The notes beneath the pieces were generated by a model that saw only the letters and a program-made list of their open reading frames with translations, had not been told where the DNA came from and did not search any database. Shown one piece after another: positions 35,314 to 43,555 of a stretch of DNA of 64,000 nucleotides. The DNA comes from Nocardioides humi. Its GTDB lineage: Bacteria; Actinomycetota; Actinomycetes; Propionibacteriales; Nocardioidaceae. Every line of letters starts with the position of its first letter. Within the stretch, counting starts at the first letter, position 1. The stretch is from assembly GCF_006494775.1 (NCBI RefSeq), contig NZ_CP041146.1, forward strand, positions 1,054,001 to 1,118,000. The letters run 5' to 3'. A program made the translations under genes and the position numbers.

Positions 35314-36426
35314 CTATGGGTTGTCAACCCCCTGTGCGGCGAGGTGTCGGTAGATCTCGCGGGCGATGTAGCGCTTGAGGCAGCGGCGGATGCGTCGTTT
35401 GCTGAGTCCTTGCTCGGTGCGGCGGGCGACGTAGTCGCGGGTGCGTTCGTCGTGTCGCATGCGAGAGTTGGCGATGGTGTGGAGTGCGCTGTTGAGCTGT
35501 CGGTCGCCGGTGCGGTTGAGGCGGTGTTCATGACGGTGTTCGTGGCGGTTGCCGGAGGCGACCTCGAGCGGGCTGACGCCGCCGAGTTTCGCGAACGCGG
35601 CCTCGTCACGGACCCGGCCTGGGTGGGACCAGGCGGCCAGCACGACCGCCGCGGTGGTCGGCCCGACGCCGGGCAGGTCGAGCAGCGGGGCGTGGGTGTC
35701 GGTGACGAGGTCGAGCAGGGCCTGCTCGTTGGTGTCGACCTCGATGTCGAGGGCCAGGACCCGGGTCGCGAGCCGGATCGCTTCGGCACGTGCGGTGGCC
35801 TGAGCGAGGGTGTCGGACGTGCGGGTCCGCCAAGCAGTGATGACACGGATGATGGGCCGGCTGACCTTCTTCCGAGCATCGATAGTGAGCCCGTGAGTGC
35901 GCAGCAGCGCGTTGAGGGCGTTGACTGCTCGGGTCCGCTCGCTGGTCATCGCGTCCCGGGCGGTGAGCAGGATCTGCAGGACGGTCGAGGTCTGCCCGGC
36001 GCGGGCGTCGGCGAGCTGGTCCAGGGGCTTGTGGAGGCTGCCTCGGGCCGCGACGACGGCGTCGACGTGGTCGACGTGGTCGTTCTTGCCGGTGCCGCGT
36101 TCCCGCTTCGGCGAGGGCGCGTCGACGACCCGGTAGCCGGCTTGGGCCAGGAGCGCGGTGATCTGGGCGCCGTAGCTGCGAGTTCCCTCGATACTGACCA
36201 GTATCCGGTCCAGGTCCCCGCCGGTGGGCCCGCCGGTGGGCTCGCCGGTACGGCGGCTGATCCAGGCCGCGGCCCGCAGCAGTCCCTTGTTGTGGGTGGG
36301 GAACTCGGCGTCGTCGAGGAGACCACCGGTGCGGGTGTCGATGATCGCGTAGTGGTGCGTCGCGGCGTGAGTGTCGACCCCGACGACGAACTCGTAGGCG
36401 TCTGCGACGATGGGGATGCCGGTCAT
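35314..36426 (-). CDS. IS110-family transposase (DEDD, bridge-RNA type)
   Basis: 370 residues from ATG 36426 (the frame is open further upstream). RuvC-like DEDD domain: first aspartate in VVGVDTHAATHHYAI, glutamate in ILVSIEGTRSYG, and the paired aspartates in NDHVDHVDAVVAARG. The C-terminal Transposase_20 domain has LLDLPGVGPTTAAVVLAA and the serine-bearing LGGVSPLEVASGNRHEH. The gene appears intact, so the element may be active. IS110 enzymes are guided by an RNA encoded in the element's non-coding end. Confidence 0.94.
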   Translation of the reverse strand: MTGIPIVADAYEFVVGVDTHAATHHYAIIDTRTGGLLDDAEFPTHNKGLLRAAAWISRRTGEPTGGPTGGDLDRILVSIEGTRSYGAQITALLAQAGYRVVDAPSPKRERGTGKNDHVDHVDAVVAARGSLHKPLDQLADARAGQTSTVLQILLTARDAMTSERTRAVNALNALLRTHGLTIDARKKVSRPIIRVITAWRTRTSDTLAQATARAEAIRLATRVLALDIEVDTNEQALLDLVTDTHAPLLDLPGVGPTTAAVVLAAWSHPGRVRDEAAFAKLGGVSPLEVASGNRHEHRHEHRLNRTGDRQLNSALHTIANSRMRHDERTRDYVARRTEQGLSKRRIRRCLKRYIAREIYRHLAAQGVDNP

Positions 36427-36660
36427 GAGCGATGTGTTCCTCCAGGTAGATGGACTGTCCTCGACCGGTCGAACCGGCCGGACCATCCCGGGGAGAAGTC
36501 ACTACGCGGCACTACTGTGATGGGTCACCACGCCCCGCGCAAACGAGGTGTGGGACAGGCTTCTGATCAGGCCAACGTGGTGGGCCGGGTGGCCGGCCGG
36601 TTCACCACCGTGATCGGACAAGTCTCAGACAAGACACCAACGCCATGAGCCGTCGGGTCA
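36427..36660 (-). ncRNA. Candidate bridge-RNA region of the IS110 element
   Basis: The non-coding stretch upstream of the transposase is where IS110-group elements encode the bridge RNA that pairs with target and donor DNA. It contains self-complementary segments such as CGACCGGTCG (36462-36471) and GGCCGGCC (36590-36597). Exact RNA boundaries and the guide loops cannot be defined by eye. Assignment rests on position relative to the transposase. Confidence 0.4.
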
Positions 36661-36746
36661 GCCTCAATCGGGGTCACGATCACGAAGGAGAACCAGCCGG
36701 GTCTCACCCTGCCAGCCAGCCCCGGGCCAGCCACAAGCAGCTCTCA
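36661..36746. other. Spacer between the IS110 end and repeat copy B
   Basis: 86 bp with no open frame of note and no obvious repeat. It may hold the true left end of the IS110 element. Confidence 0.3.
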
Positions 36747-36909
36747 CAGCCTGAATCCACCGACTCGTCGCGTCGCGAGCGTCACCAGACGGGTGCGATC
36801 GCAAGGCGCAGACGCGACGGCGGTCTGGTTGCACCATCGAGCGTCTGCAACGCAGCGAGCGCGCCCGTGTGGTGGCGCGCAGCAGTCGGAAATCGGTGGA
36901 TTCAGGCTG
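36747..36909 (+). repeat. Structured repeat, copy B (163 bp, self-complementary ends)
   Basis: Perfect 17-bp terminal arms: CAGCCTGAATCCACCGA at 36747-36763 and its complement at 36893-36909. The core aligns with copy A: CGTCGCGAGCGTCACCAG, CGGGTGCGATCGCAAGGC, CGGTCTGGTTG, CCATCGAGCGTC, AGCGCGCCCG. It ends 3 bp from the crcB stop codon, in the same orientation as the other two copies. Confidence 0.75.
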
Positions 36910-36912
36910 AGC

Positions 36913-37272
36913 TCACCACGAGGCGGTGAGCGCGAACCCGACGAAGGCGGCGCCGAGGCCGCCCAGCAGGGTGACCGACAGGTTCGCGAGGGCTGCCCAG
37001 CTCGCGCGCTCCTCGAGCAGCCGGACCGACTCGAACGCGAAGGTGCTGAAGGTCGTGAAGGCGCCGCAGAACCCGGTCCCCACCAGCAGGAGCAGCTCGG
37101 AGCCCGCCGCGCCGCCGTACAGGCAGCCGAGGAGCAGCGAGCCCGACAGGTTGATCGCCAGGGTCCCCCAGGGGATCCGGGAGGAGTGGCGGACCTGGAC
37201 GAACCGGTCGACCAGGTAGCGCGCGGGCGCACCGGCCGCCGCCCCGACGCACACCAGGAGCCAGCCCGTCAT
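36913..37272 (-). CDS. crcB: CrcB/Fluc fluoride channel subunit (second of pair)
   Basis: 119 residues, four short membrane helices. Fluc signatures: WGTLAINLSGSLLLGCLYGG (the conserved N in helix 2) and LLVGTGFCGAFTTFSTFAFE (the TFSTF phenylalanine/threonine fluoride track). Fluc channels are antiparallel dimers; two different small genes in tandem usually make a heterodimer. Its ATG overlaps the upstream crcB stop (ATGA, 37269-37272). The stop lies 3 bp from repeat copy B. Confidence 0.94.
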   Translation of the reverse strand: MTGWLLVCVGAAAGAPARYLVDRFVQVRHSSRIPWGTLAINLSGSLLLGCLYGGAAGSELLLLVGTGFCGAFTTFSTFAFESVRLLEERASWAALANLSVTLLGGLGAAFVGFALTASW

Positions 37273-37787
37273 CGCCGCACCACCAGCCGGGCCAGAGCCA
37301 GCCCCGCCGCGACGGCGACGAGGGCGGCGACGACGCTGCCGAAGAGGTAGGCCAGGGCGGTCCCGGGGTGCGGGGCGGCGCCGGCGAGCAGGTCCCTGCC
37401 CTGCACGGCGTAGGTCGAGAACGTGGTGAAGCCGCCGAGGACCCCGACGCCGGCGAACGGGCGGAGCAGCGGATGGGCGGCTCGGGTCTCCTGTACGACG
37501 ACCATCAGCGCGCCCAGCAGGAACGAGCCCGCGACATTGGTCGCGAACGTCGCCCACGGGAACCCGCTCGCCTCCATCGGCCAGGCCAGCTCCAGGCGGT
37601 GCCGGGCCATCGCACCCAGCATCCCGCCGAGGGCGATCACCGCCAGCGTCGCGCGGTGCGCCGCCAGCTCGAAGCGCTGGCCCGGCGCCTGCAGGTCGAC
37701 ATCGGGGTCGATCGGCTCGACACCGGCCTGCGCGCGACCGGCCTGCGTCCGGTCGGGCTGTGGGTCGCGGGTCATGGGATGGTCCAT
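37269..37787 (-). CDS. crcB: CrcB/Fluc fluoride channel subunit (first of pair, N-terminal extension)
   Basis: 172 residues from ATG 37787 (ATG 37775 is possible). The first 45 residues are a hydrophilic extension (QPDRTQAGRAQAGVEPIDPD); the channel follows with FPWATFATNVAGSFLLGALM and FAGVGVLGGFTTFSTYAVQG. It exports fluoride passively from the cytoplasm together with the downstream subunit. It sits behind a fluoride riboswitch, with its Shine-Dalgarno GGAGGT 9 nt before the ATG. Confidence 0.94.
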   Translation of the reverse strand: MDHPMTRDPQPDRTQAGRAQAGVEPIDPDVDLQAPGQRFELAAHRATLAVIALGGMLGAMARHRLELAWPMEASGFPWATFATNVAGSFLLGALMVVVQETRAAHPLLRPFAGVGVLGGFTTFSTYAVQGRDLLAGAAPHPGTALAYLFGSVVAALVAVAAGLALARLVVRR

Positions 37788-37793
37788 GGCTCG

Positions 37794-37839
37794 CCTACCT
37801 CCGTCGGTCCCCTGGGCAGGGGGTGGTTGGGAAGGTAGG
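37794..37839 (-). promoter_or_regulatory. Anti-Shine-Dalgarno switch of the crcB leader
   Basis: On the minus strand CCTACCT (37839-37833), at the 3' edge of the aptamer, is exactly complementary to AGGTAGG (37800-37794), which overlaps the Shine-Dalgarno GGAGGT. A nested stem CCCCTG-GG-CAGGGG lies between (37809-37822). This arrangement predicts translational control: fluoride-bound aptamer keeps the CCCTAC strand busy and frees the ribosome site. Confidence 0.55.
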
Positions 37840-37884
37840 GACTGTCAGCAGCGGATCCTGCGGTTGTCGGCGAGCCCCATCGCC
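37835..37884 (-). ncRNA. Fluoride riboswitch aptamer (crcB motif)
   Basis: Read on the minus strand, the leader contains GGCGATGGGGCTCGCC (37884-37869), the conserved 5' crcB-motif hairpin, then ACAACCGC, and ends in GCTGACAGTCCCTAC (37849-37835), the expected 3' strand. GGGGCT can pair with AGTCCC as the pseudoknot-forming stem. Location directly before two crcB genes agrees with a fluoride-sensing role. Confidence 0.85.
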
Positions 37885-37912
37885 ATCAGGGTCGAATCTA
37901 GCAAAGCCGAGG

Positions 37913-39595
37913 TCAGTCGCGCGTCAGCCTGCGGTGGGTGACCCGGTGCGGGCGGGCGGCGTCGATGCCGAGGCGCTCGATCTTGTTCTCCTCGTACGAC
38001 GCGAAGTTGCCCTCGAACCAGAACCAGGCGCCCTCGTCCTCCTCGGTCCCCTCCCACGCGAGGATGTGGGTGGCGACCCGGTCGAGGAACCACCGGTCGT
38101 GGGACGTCACGACCGCGCAGCCCGGGAAGTCGAGCAGCGCGTCCTCGAGCGAGGACAGCGTCTCGACGTCGAGGTCGTTGGTGGGCTCGTCGAGGAGCAG
38201 CATGTTGCCGCCCTGCTTGAGGGTGAGCGCCAGGTTGAGGCGGTTGCGCTCGCCACCGGACAGCACGCCGGCCTTCTTCTGCTGGTCCGGGCCCTTGAAG
38301 CCGAAGGAGGCGACGTAGGCGCGGCTGTTCATCTCGAAGTTGGCGACCTTGATGAAGTCCAGGCCGTCGGAGACGACCTCCCAGACGTTCTTGTTGGGGT
38401 CGATGCCGCCGCGGCTCTGGTCGACATAGGAGATCTTCACCGTCTGGCCGACTGTGAGCGTGCCGGAGTCGGGGGTCTCGCTGCCGGTGATCATCCGGAA
38501 CAGCGTGGTCTTGCCGACGCCGTTGGGGCCGACGATGCCGACGATGCCGGCGCGCGGCAGCGTGAAGGAGATGTCGTTCCACAGGATCCGGCCGTCGAAG
38601 CCCTTGGTGAGGCTCTTGGCCTCGAGCACGACGTCACCGAGGCGCGGGCCCGGCGGGATGTTGATGTCGGCGGTGTCGATCTTGCGGGCGCGATCGGCCT
38701 CGGCCGCCATCTCCTCGTAGCGGGCCAGCCGCGACTTGGACTTGGTCTGACGCGCCTTGGCGTTGGAGCGGACCCACTCGAGCTCCTTCTCCAGCATCTT
38801 GGCGCGCTTGGCGTCCTTCGCGCCCTCGACCTTGAGCCGCTCCTTCTTGGTCTCCAGGTACGTCGAGTAGTTGCCCTCGTAGCCGTGGATCTGGCCGCGG
38901 TCGACCTCGGCGATCCACTGGGCGACGTTGTCGAGGAAGTAGCGGTCGTGGGTGACCGCCAGGACGGCGCCCGGGTAGGACTTGAGGTGGCCCTCGAGCC
39001 ACTGCACGGACTCCGCGTCGAGGTGGTTGGTGGGCTCGTCGAGGAGCAGCAGGTCGGGCTGCTGGAGCAGCAGCTTGCACAGCGCGACCCGGCGGCGCTC
39101 ACCACCGGACAGGTTGTCGACCAGGGCGTCGGACGGCGGGCAGCGCAGTGCGTCCATGGCCTGCTCCAGGCGGCTGTCCAGGTCCCAGGCGTTGGCGTTG
39201 TCGAGCTCGGTCTGGAGCTCGCCGGTCTCGGCCATGAGGGCATCCTGGTCGGCGTCGGGATCGCCCATCTCCATGTAGGCGTCCTCGAGGCGCTTCATCT
39301 TCGCCTTGATGTCGGCGACCGCCTCCTCGACGTTCTCCAGCACCGTCTTGCCCTCGGTGAGCGGCGGCTCCTGCTGGAGCATGCCGACCGTCGCGTCGGG
39401 GTCGCGGACGATGTCGCCGTTGTTGGGCTGGTCGAGCCCGGCCATCAGCTTGAGCAGCGAGGACTTGCCCATGCCGTTGGGGCCGACGACACCGATCTTC
39501 GCGCCGTGCAGGAACGACAGCGTGACGTTGTCGAGGACCACCTTGTCGCCGTGGGCCTTGCGAACGTTGCGCAGGGAGAGGACGTATTCAGCCAC
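37913..39595 (-). CDS. ettA: Energy-dependent translational throttle protein EttA (ABC-F)
   Basis: 560 residues, the normal EttA length. Two ABC cassettes: Walker A GVVGPNGMGKSSLLKL, signature NLSGGERRRVALCKLL and Walker B LLLLDEPTNHLDAESVQWLE in the first; GPNGVGKTTLFRM, LSGGERNRLNLALTL and LLLDEPTNDLDVETL in the second. The EttA-type arm and linker (KAKMKRLEDAYMEMGDPDAD; LVRSNAKARQTKSKSRLAR-like) are present. It binds the ribosomal E site and gates elongation according to ADP/ATP. No membrane domain. Followed on the same strand by intergenic sequence and the riboswitch. Confidence 0.96.
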   Translation of the reverse strand: MAEYVLSLRNVRKAHGDKVVLDNVTLSFLHGAKIGVVGPNGMGKSSLLKLMAGLDQPNNGDIVRDPDATVGMLQQEPPLTEGKTVLENVEEAVADIKAKMKRLEDAYMEMGDPDADQDALMAETGELQTELDNANAWDLDSRLEQAMDALRCPPSDALVDNLSGGERRRVALCKLLLQQPDLLLLDEPTNHLDAESVQWLEGHLKSYPGAVLAVTHDRYFLDNVAQWIAEVDRGQIHGYEGNYSTYLETKKERLKVEGAKDAKRAKMLEKELEWVRSNAKARQTKSKSRLARYEEMAAEADRARKIDTADINIPPGPRLGDVVLEAKSLTKGFDGRILWNDISFTLPRAGIVGIVGPNGVGKTTLFRMITGSETPDSGTLTVGQTVKISYVDQSRGGIDPNKNVWEVVSDGLDFIKVANFEMNSRAYVASFGFKGPDQQKKAGVLSGGERNRLNLALTLKQGGNMLLLDEPTNDLDVETLSSLEDALLDFPGCAVVTSHDRWFLDRVATHILAWEGTEEDEGAWFWFEGNFASYEENKIERLGIDAARPHRVTHRRLTRD

Positions 39596-39604
39596 GGGCC
39601 CAAT

Positions 39605-40018
39605 CTACGCAGCGGTGGCCTCCCGCTCGCGGTCGGGGTCGCCGGCCGGGCCGGCGGTGGCGGCCTTGACGAAGGTCGCCACGCCCCGGGTGAGGTCGTG
39701 GCCGATCGTGACCGCGTCGATCTCGAGCGCGACCACCTCGACGCCGGACTTGTTGACGTAGGTGCGGTGGTCGAGCCGTCCGTGCACGACGACCGGGTCG
39801 CCCTGGTGGAGCGACGGCCCGCCGTGGGTGGCGAGCCGGCGCCACGCGCTCACGCCGTACCACTGGGTCTGGCCGTCGACCCAGGCGCCCGAGGCCCGGT
39901 GGAAGTGGCGCGGGGTGCAGCCCAGGCGGAAGTTGAGGACCGGCACGCCGCCGACCTCCCGCAGGACCGGCGCGTTGCCGATCCAGCCCTGCACGGTCAC
40001 CATCGTCTGATTGGACAT
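39605..40018 (-). CDS. ssb: Single-stranded DNA-binding protein (OB fold)
   Basis: 137 residues; ATG 40018 preceded by AGGAAG. OB-fold signatures of SSB: MVTVQGWIGNAPVLREVGGV, NFRLGCTPRHFHRASGAWVD, TQWYGVSAWRRLA, GDPVVVHGRLDHRTYVNKSG. The acidic C-terminal tip (DDDIPF) of canonical SSB is absent, so this is probably a paralogue of the replicative SSB. It lies 9 bp upstream of ettA on the same strand. Confidence 0.9.
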   Translation of the reverse strand: MSNQTMVTVQGWIGNAPVLREVGGVPVLNFRLGCTPRHFHRASGAWVDGQTQWYGVSAWRRLATHGGPSLHQGDPVVVHGRLDHRTYVNKSGVEVVALEIDAVTIGHDLTRGVATFVKAATAGPAGDPDREREATAA

Positions 40019-40185
40019 CTTGCTTCCTCTCGTCGTCGCCGGCCGCGGGGGGCGACCGGTCGACGACGAGTCCACGCCACGGTGCCGACACGACGCCACG
40101 GCCCGGCGCCCGGCTGTGGACAGCGCCCGTCCGGGCGGCGCCTGTGGACGGGCGAGGGCGCCCGCTGGGACGAACGGGACGCGTG
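40019..40185. other. Spacer between ssb and the GTPase operon
   Basis: 167 bp. It carries the ssb ribosome site at its left end; otherwise no gene or clear terminator. The right end runs into the three 15-bp tandem repeats. Confidence 0.35.
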
Positions 40186-40230
40186 AGGCGGCGATACCTC
40201 AGGCAGCGATACCTCAGACGGCGACGTCTC
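40186..40230 (-). repeat. Three 15-bp tandem repeats at the GTPase stop codon
   Basis: Units on the + strand: AGGCGGCGATACCTC, AGGCAGCGATACCTC, AGACGGCGACGTCTC. Read on the minus strand, each unit begins with TGA in the GTPase frame, so the gene is followed by repeated in-frame stops. Probably a slippage-generated tandem duplication of the gene's end. Confidence 0.6.
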
Positions 40231-41820
40231 AGGCGCGGGCGGCCTCGACGCCCCGCCGGAACGCGGCGTACGACGACAGCTCGGTGCCGAACGGCTGCAC
40301 GATCTCGCCGTCCAGCACCTGGTGGACGACGCCGCGCAGGCGCTCGTCGGCCTGGTCGGCGCGCTTGCGGGCCAGTCCGCGGACGAGCAGCCGACCGACC
40401 ACGGCGAGCAGCAGCCCGAGCACGAGGCCCCCGACACCGAGGACCGCCGGCAGCGGGAGGCCCGCCACCTCCGACAGGTCCTCGCGCGTGCCCTGCACCG
40501 CCGCGACCCCCCACCAGACGAGCCCGCCGACGGCGGCGAGCAGGAGCAGCCAGTGGAGCAGGCGGACCAGGGTCACCCAGGCGGGCAGCCGGCTGCCGAG
40601 ATCGACGTCGTGCAGGCCCCTCTCCAACCGGTCGCCGGTGGCGGCCAGGCGCGTCGTGGCGGCATCGCGGACCCGGGGCGCCCAGGCGGGCCCGACGCCC
40701 TCGGAGACCTCGTCGGCGAGCGCACGGATCGTGGTGTCGACCGCCGCCCGGTCGAGGGGGGCGACCTCGGGTGCGCGGCCGGGAGCGTCGTCCTCGCCCC
40801 GGCGCAGGAGCGCGAACGGCGGCCAGGCGACCGCCCGGCGCGCCCGCTCGCCCACGGTGCGCTCGATGCCCTCCACCACCGCGGAGATGCCGGCGGCGTC
40901 GGCGAGGCGGTCCTCGACCTCCTCCACGCGGCGGCCGGGGAGCTCGCGGGCGGGGTGGTGCCGCCGGCCTGCTCGAGGCGCCCCGCGGCCGCGGCGATGT
41001 CGGCCTCGACCCGCAGGCTGGTGCTGCGCTTGTCGTTGACCCGGCGCAGGATCTCGGCCCGGAGCTCGGCCATGCCGATGCCCTCCTTGGCCGAGATCGG
41101 CAGCACCTGGACGCCCGGCAGGCCGTCCTCGGCGAGCAGCCGCCGCACGTCGTCGACCATCGCCTGCCGGCGCTCGACCGGGACGGTGTCGATGTGGTTG
41201 AGCGCGACCAGGATGACGTCCTGGTGGGTGCCCATCGGCTTGAAGTAGCGGTCGTGGACGGCCGCGTCGGCGTACTTCTGCGGGTCGAGGATCCACACCA
41301 TCAGGTCGGCGACGGCCACCAGCCGGTCGACCTCGAGATGGTGGGCGACCTCGGTGGAGTCGTGGTCCGGCAGGTCCAGCAGTACGACGCCGTCGAACTC
41401 CGACTCCGAGCGGGTGTCGAGCATCGAGTCGCGCATGGTCTGGTGCCGCGGCGGGATGCCGAGCCACTCCAGCAGCTCCCCGGCGCCCTCGCTCCCCCAC
41501 ACCACGGCGGTCGCCCACGAGGTCGTGGGCCGGCGGATGCCGACCGAGGACAGCTCCAGGCCGGTCAGGGCGTTGTAGGTCGAGGACTTGCCGGACCCGG
41601 TCGCTCCGGCGATGGCCACCACGGTGTGACGGGCCGAGAGGCGCAGCCGGCCGGTGGACTTGTCGACCGCCGCGGCGACGTCGTCGAGCAGCGCGTCGGC
41701 CACCCGCCCGCGCGCCGCCTCCACGGCCTGGCCCAGCCCGGCCACGCGGTCGCCGATGGGCGTGCCCCGGGTCGCGAGGTCGCCGGGGACCTGTGTCTGG
41801 TCGTCGAGCCCGTCCGTCAC
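40229..41820 (-). CDS. Dynamin-like/YfjP-type membrane GTPase, one apparent frameshift
   Basis: About 530 residues after repair. GTPase: P-loop AIAGATGSGKSSTYNALTG, switch region RRPTTSW, G3 VLLDLPDHDS, G4 LVALNHIDTV (NHID in place of NKxD), G5-like LPISAKEG. The C-terminal half has two membrane helices (LLHWLLLLAAVGGLVWWGVA and VLGVGGLVLGLLLAVVGRLL). The frame breaks near 40946-40956 by loss of one base (expected PPAELPGRRVEEVEDRLADA). GTG start overlaps the upstream gene stop (GTGA, 41817-41820). It is probably one half of a membrane-remodelling GTPase pair with the upstream gene. Confidence 0.78.
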
Positions 41821-43555
41821 AGGTGTCCACCCGTTCCCTTCTTCGCCGCGGCGAACCGCAGGTCGTCCACTCGTCGCGCCGCCTGGCGGAGCTGATCCGG
41901 CGCGTCGGGCTTGAGCTCCCACTGCGCGGCCGGCGCGAGGTACCGGGCGCGCTCGGCGCCCATCAGCGTCGTGAGCCGGCGGGCCAGCGTGCCGCGGGCC
42001 TGGTCGACCACCCGGGCGGCGCCGGCCTCGCCGAGCGTGCTCTCGAGCAGGCCCCGGCCCAGGCGCACCGACTCGACGGCGGCGCGGGGGCGTCCGGCCC
42101 GGCGAGCGCGACGACGCCCAGCGTGACCGCGAGCCCGCGGGCGCCGAGGGCGAGGAAGCGGGCGCTGTGGCGCGCGTCGCCGGCCTCGTGCTTGACGAAC
42201 TCCTGGAGCTCGTCGTGCCAGGCCCGGATCTCCTGCTCGGCCTGTGCACGCAGGCCGCGCCCGGCGCGGGTGAGATCGTCGTTGGTGGACCTCAGCAGCG
42301 CCTCGCCGTAGGACCGCTCCCGCCAGGCCGCGGCGGCCGTGGCGGCGGCGCGCTCGGCGTGGTCGGCGACCAGGGCCTCCAGGCCCATCTCGATCGCGAC
42401 GCCGACCCGCTCGGCCTGCTGCGGCTTGCCCTTGATCGCGTTGACGAGCCGCTCCCGCACGAAGCCGACCTTGGCCTCGAGGGTGCGGACCAGCTCGCCG
42501 CTGCCGACGAACTCCTGCCAGCGCGCGAGCAGGTCGCCGCGCAGCAGCGTCCCGTCGCCGCCCGCGGAGAGCAGCGCGGCCTGCGCGTCGTCGTACACCT
42601 GGTCGGCGACGGTCAGCAGCTCGCCGACGGCCTCGACCTGGAGGGCGACGGCGTCGGCGATCGGGAACGCCTTGCGGGTGACGGTGCGCACGGCGCCGGC
42701 GACGGTCTGGTTGACGACCTCGCGCTTGGCGGCGGCGTCGGCGGCGAGCGCGTCGAGCCAGCCCTTGATCTCGGAGGCGTACGACGCGGGGAGCAGCCCC
42801 TCCTCGCTCACCTCGCCCTGGGGTACGGCGAACAGCGGGCTGTCCTTGAGACCGCGGGCGGCCATCATCCGGGCCAGGTGGACCGACACGGTCGCCACGT
42901 CCTCGGCCGGGGTGCGGCTGAGCACGAGCGCGACGGCCGTGTTGCGGTCGACGGCGTTCTTCAGGTGCTCCCACGGGACCTGGTCGGAGTAGCGCGCCGC
43001 CGAGGTGACGAAGAGCCACAGGTCGGCGGCCGCGAGCAGCTGTCCGGCGAGCTCGCGGTTGCGCTCGTCGACGGAGTCGACGTCGGGGGCGTCGAGGACG
43101 GCTAGCCCCCGCGGCACCGCGGGGCTGGGCACGAGCTGGATCGCGAACTGGTCGTTGGTGGCCTGGTGGACCCGGGCCAGCTCGGGGAGCAGCCGGTCGG
43201 CGCCGAACCAGCGGCCGTCCTCGGGGTGGTGGACCAGGACGGGCGAGCGGGTGGTGGGGCGCAGCAGGCCGGGGACGGTGACGTGGCTGCCGACGAGGGT
43301 GTTGACCAGGGTGGACTTGCCGGCCCCGGTCGAGCCGCCGACGACCACGAGCAGCGGCGCGTCGATCTCGGTCAGCCGCGGGATGATGTAGTCCTCGAGC
43401 TGCTCGATGATGTGCTCGCGCCCCACCCGCAGCGCGTCGACGCCGGGCAGGTCGAGCGGCAGCGGCGCGTTGAGGAGGGATCCGTGCAGGCGGACCACCT
43501 CGGTGAGCATCCTGCTGCCGAGGAGGTTGTCGCTGAGGTCAGCGCCGAGGGTCAT
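41817..43555 (-). CDS. Bacterial dynamin-like GTPase, one apparent frameshift
   Basis: About 579 residues after repair. GTPase domain: P-loop VVVGGSTGAGKSTLVNTLVG, switch threonines in GLLRPTTRSPVLVHH, G3 LAVLDAPDVDSVDERNRELA, G4 VLSRTPAED. A long helical middle region (ERLVNAIKGKPQQAERVGVA) resembles the stalk of dynamin-like proteins, with a short hydrophobic stretch (ARGLAVTLGVVALAG) near 42100. One base appears lost in the G run 42086-42090. Overlaps both neighbours by 4 bases. Bacterial dynamins act in membrane fusion, repair or septation. Confidence 0.8.

Larger units (their letters stand above)
35307..36660 (-). mobile_element. IS110-family insertion sequence (ends approximate)
   Basis: The element consists of a single transposase gene (35314-36426) with a non-coding stretch upstream of it (36427 to about 36660). 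IS110 elements usually lack terminal inverted repeats, and none was found, so both ends are estimates: the right boundary is within about 7 bp of the MarR stop and the left lies before repeat copy B at 36747. No target duplication was identified. Confidence 0.6.

Noticed and set aside
36427..36746. Exact ends and target duplication of the IS110 element
   Set aside because: IS110 elements lack usual terminal repeats, and a 2-bp core cannot be fixed from one copy.
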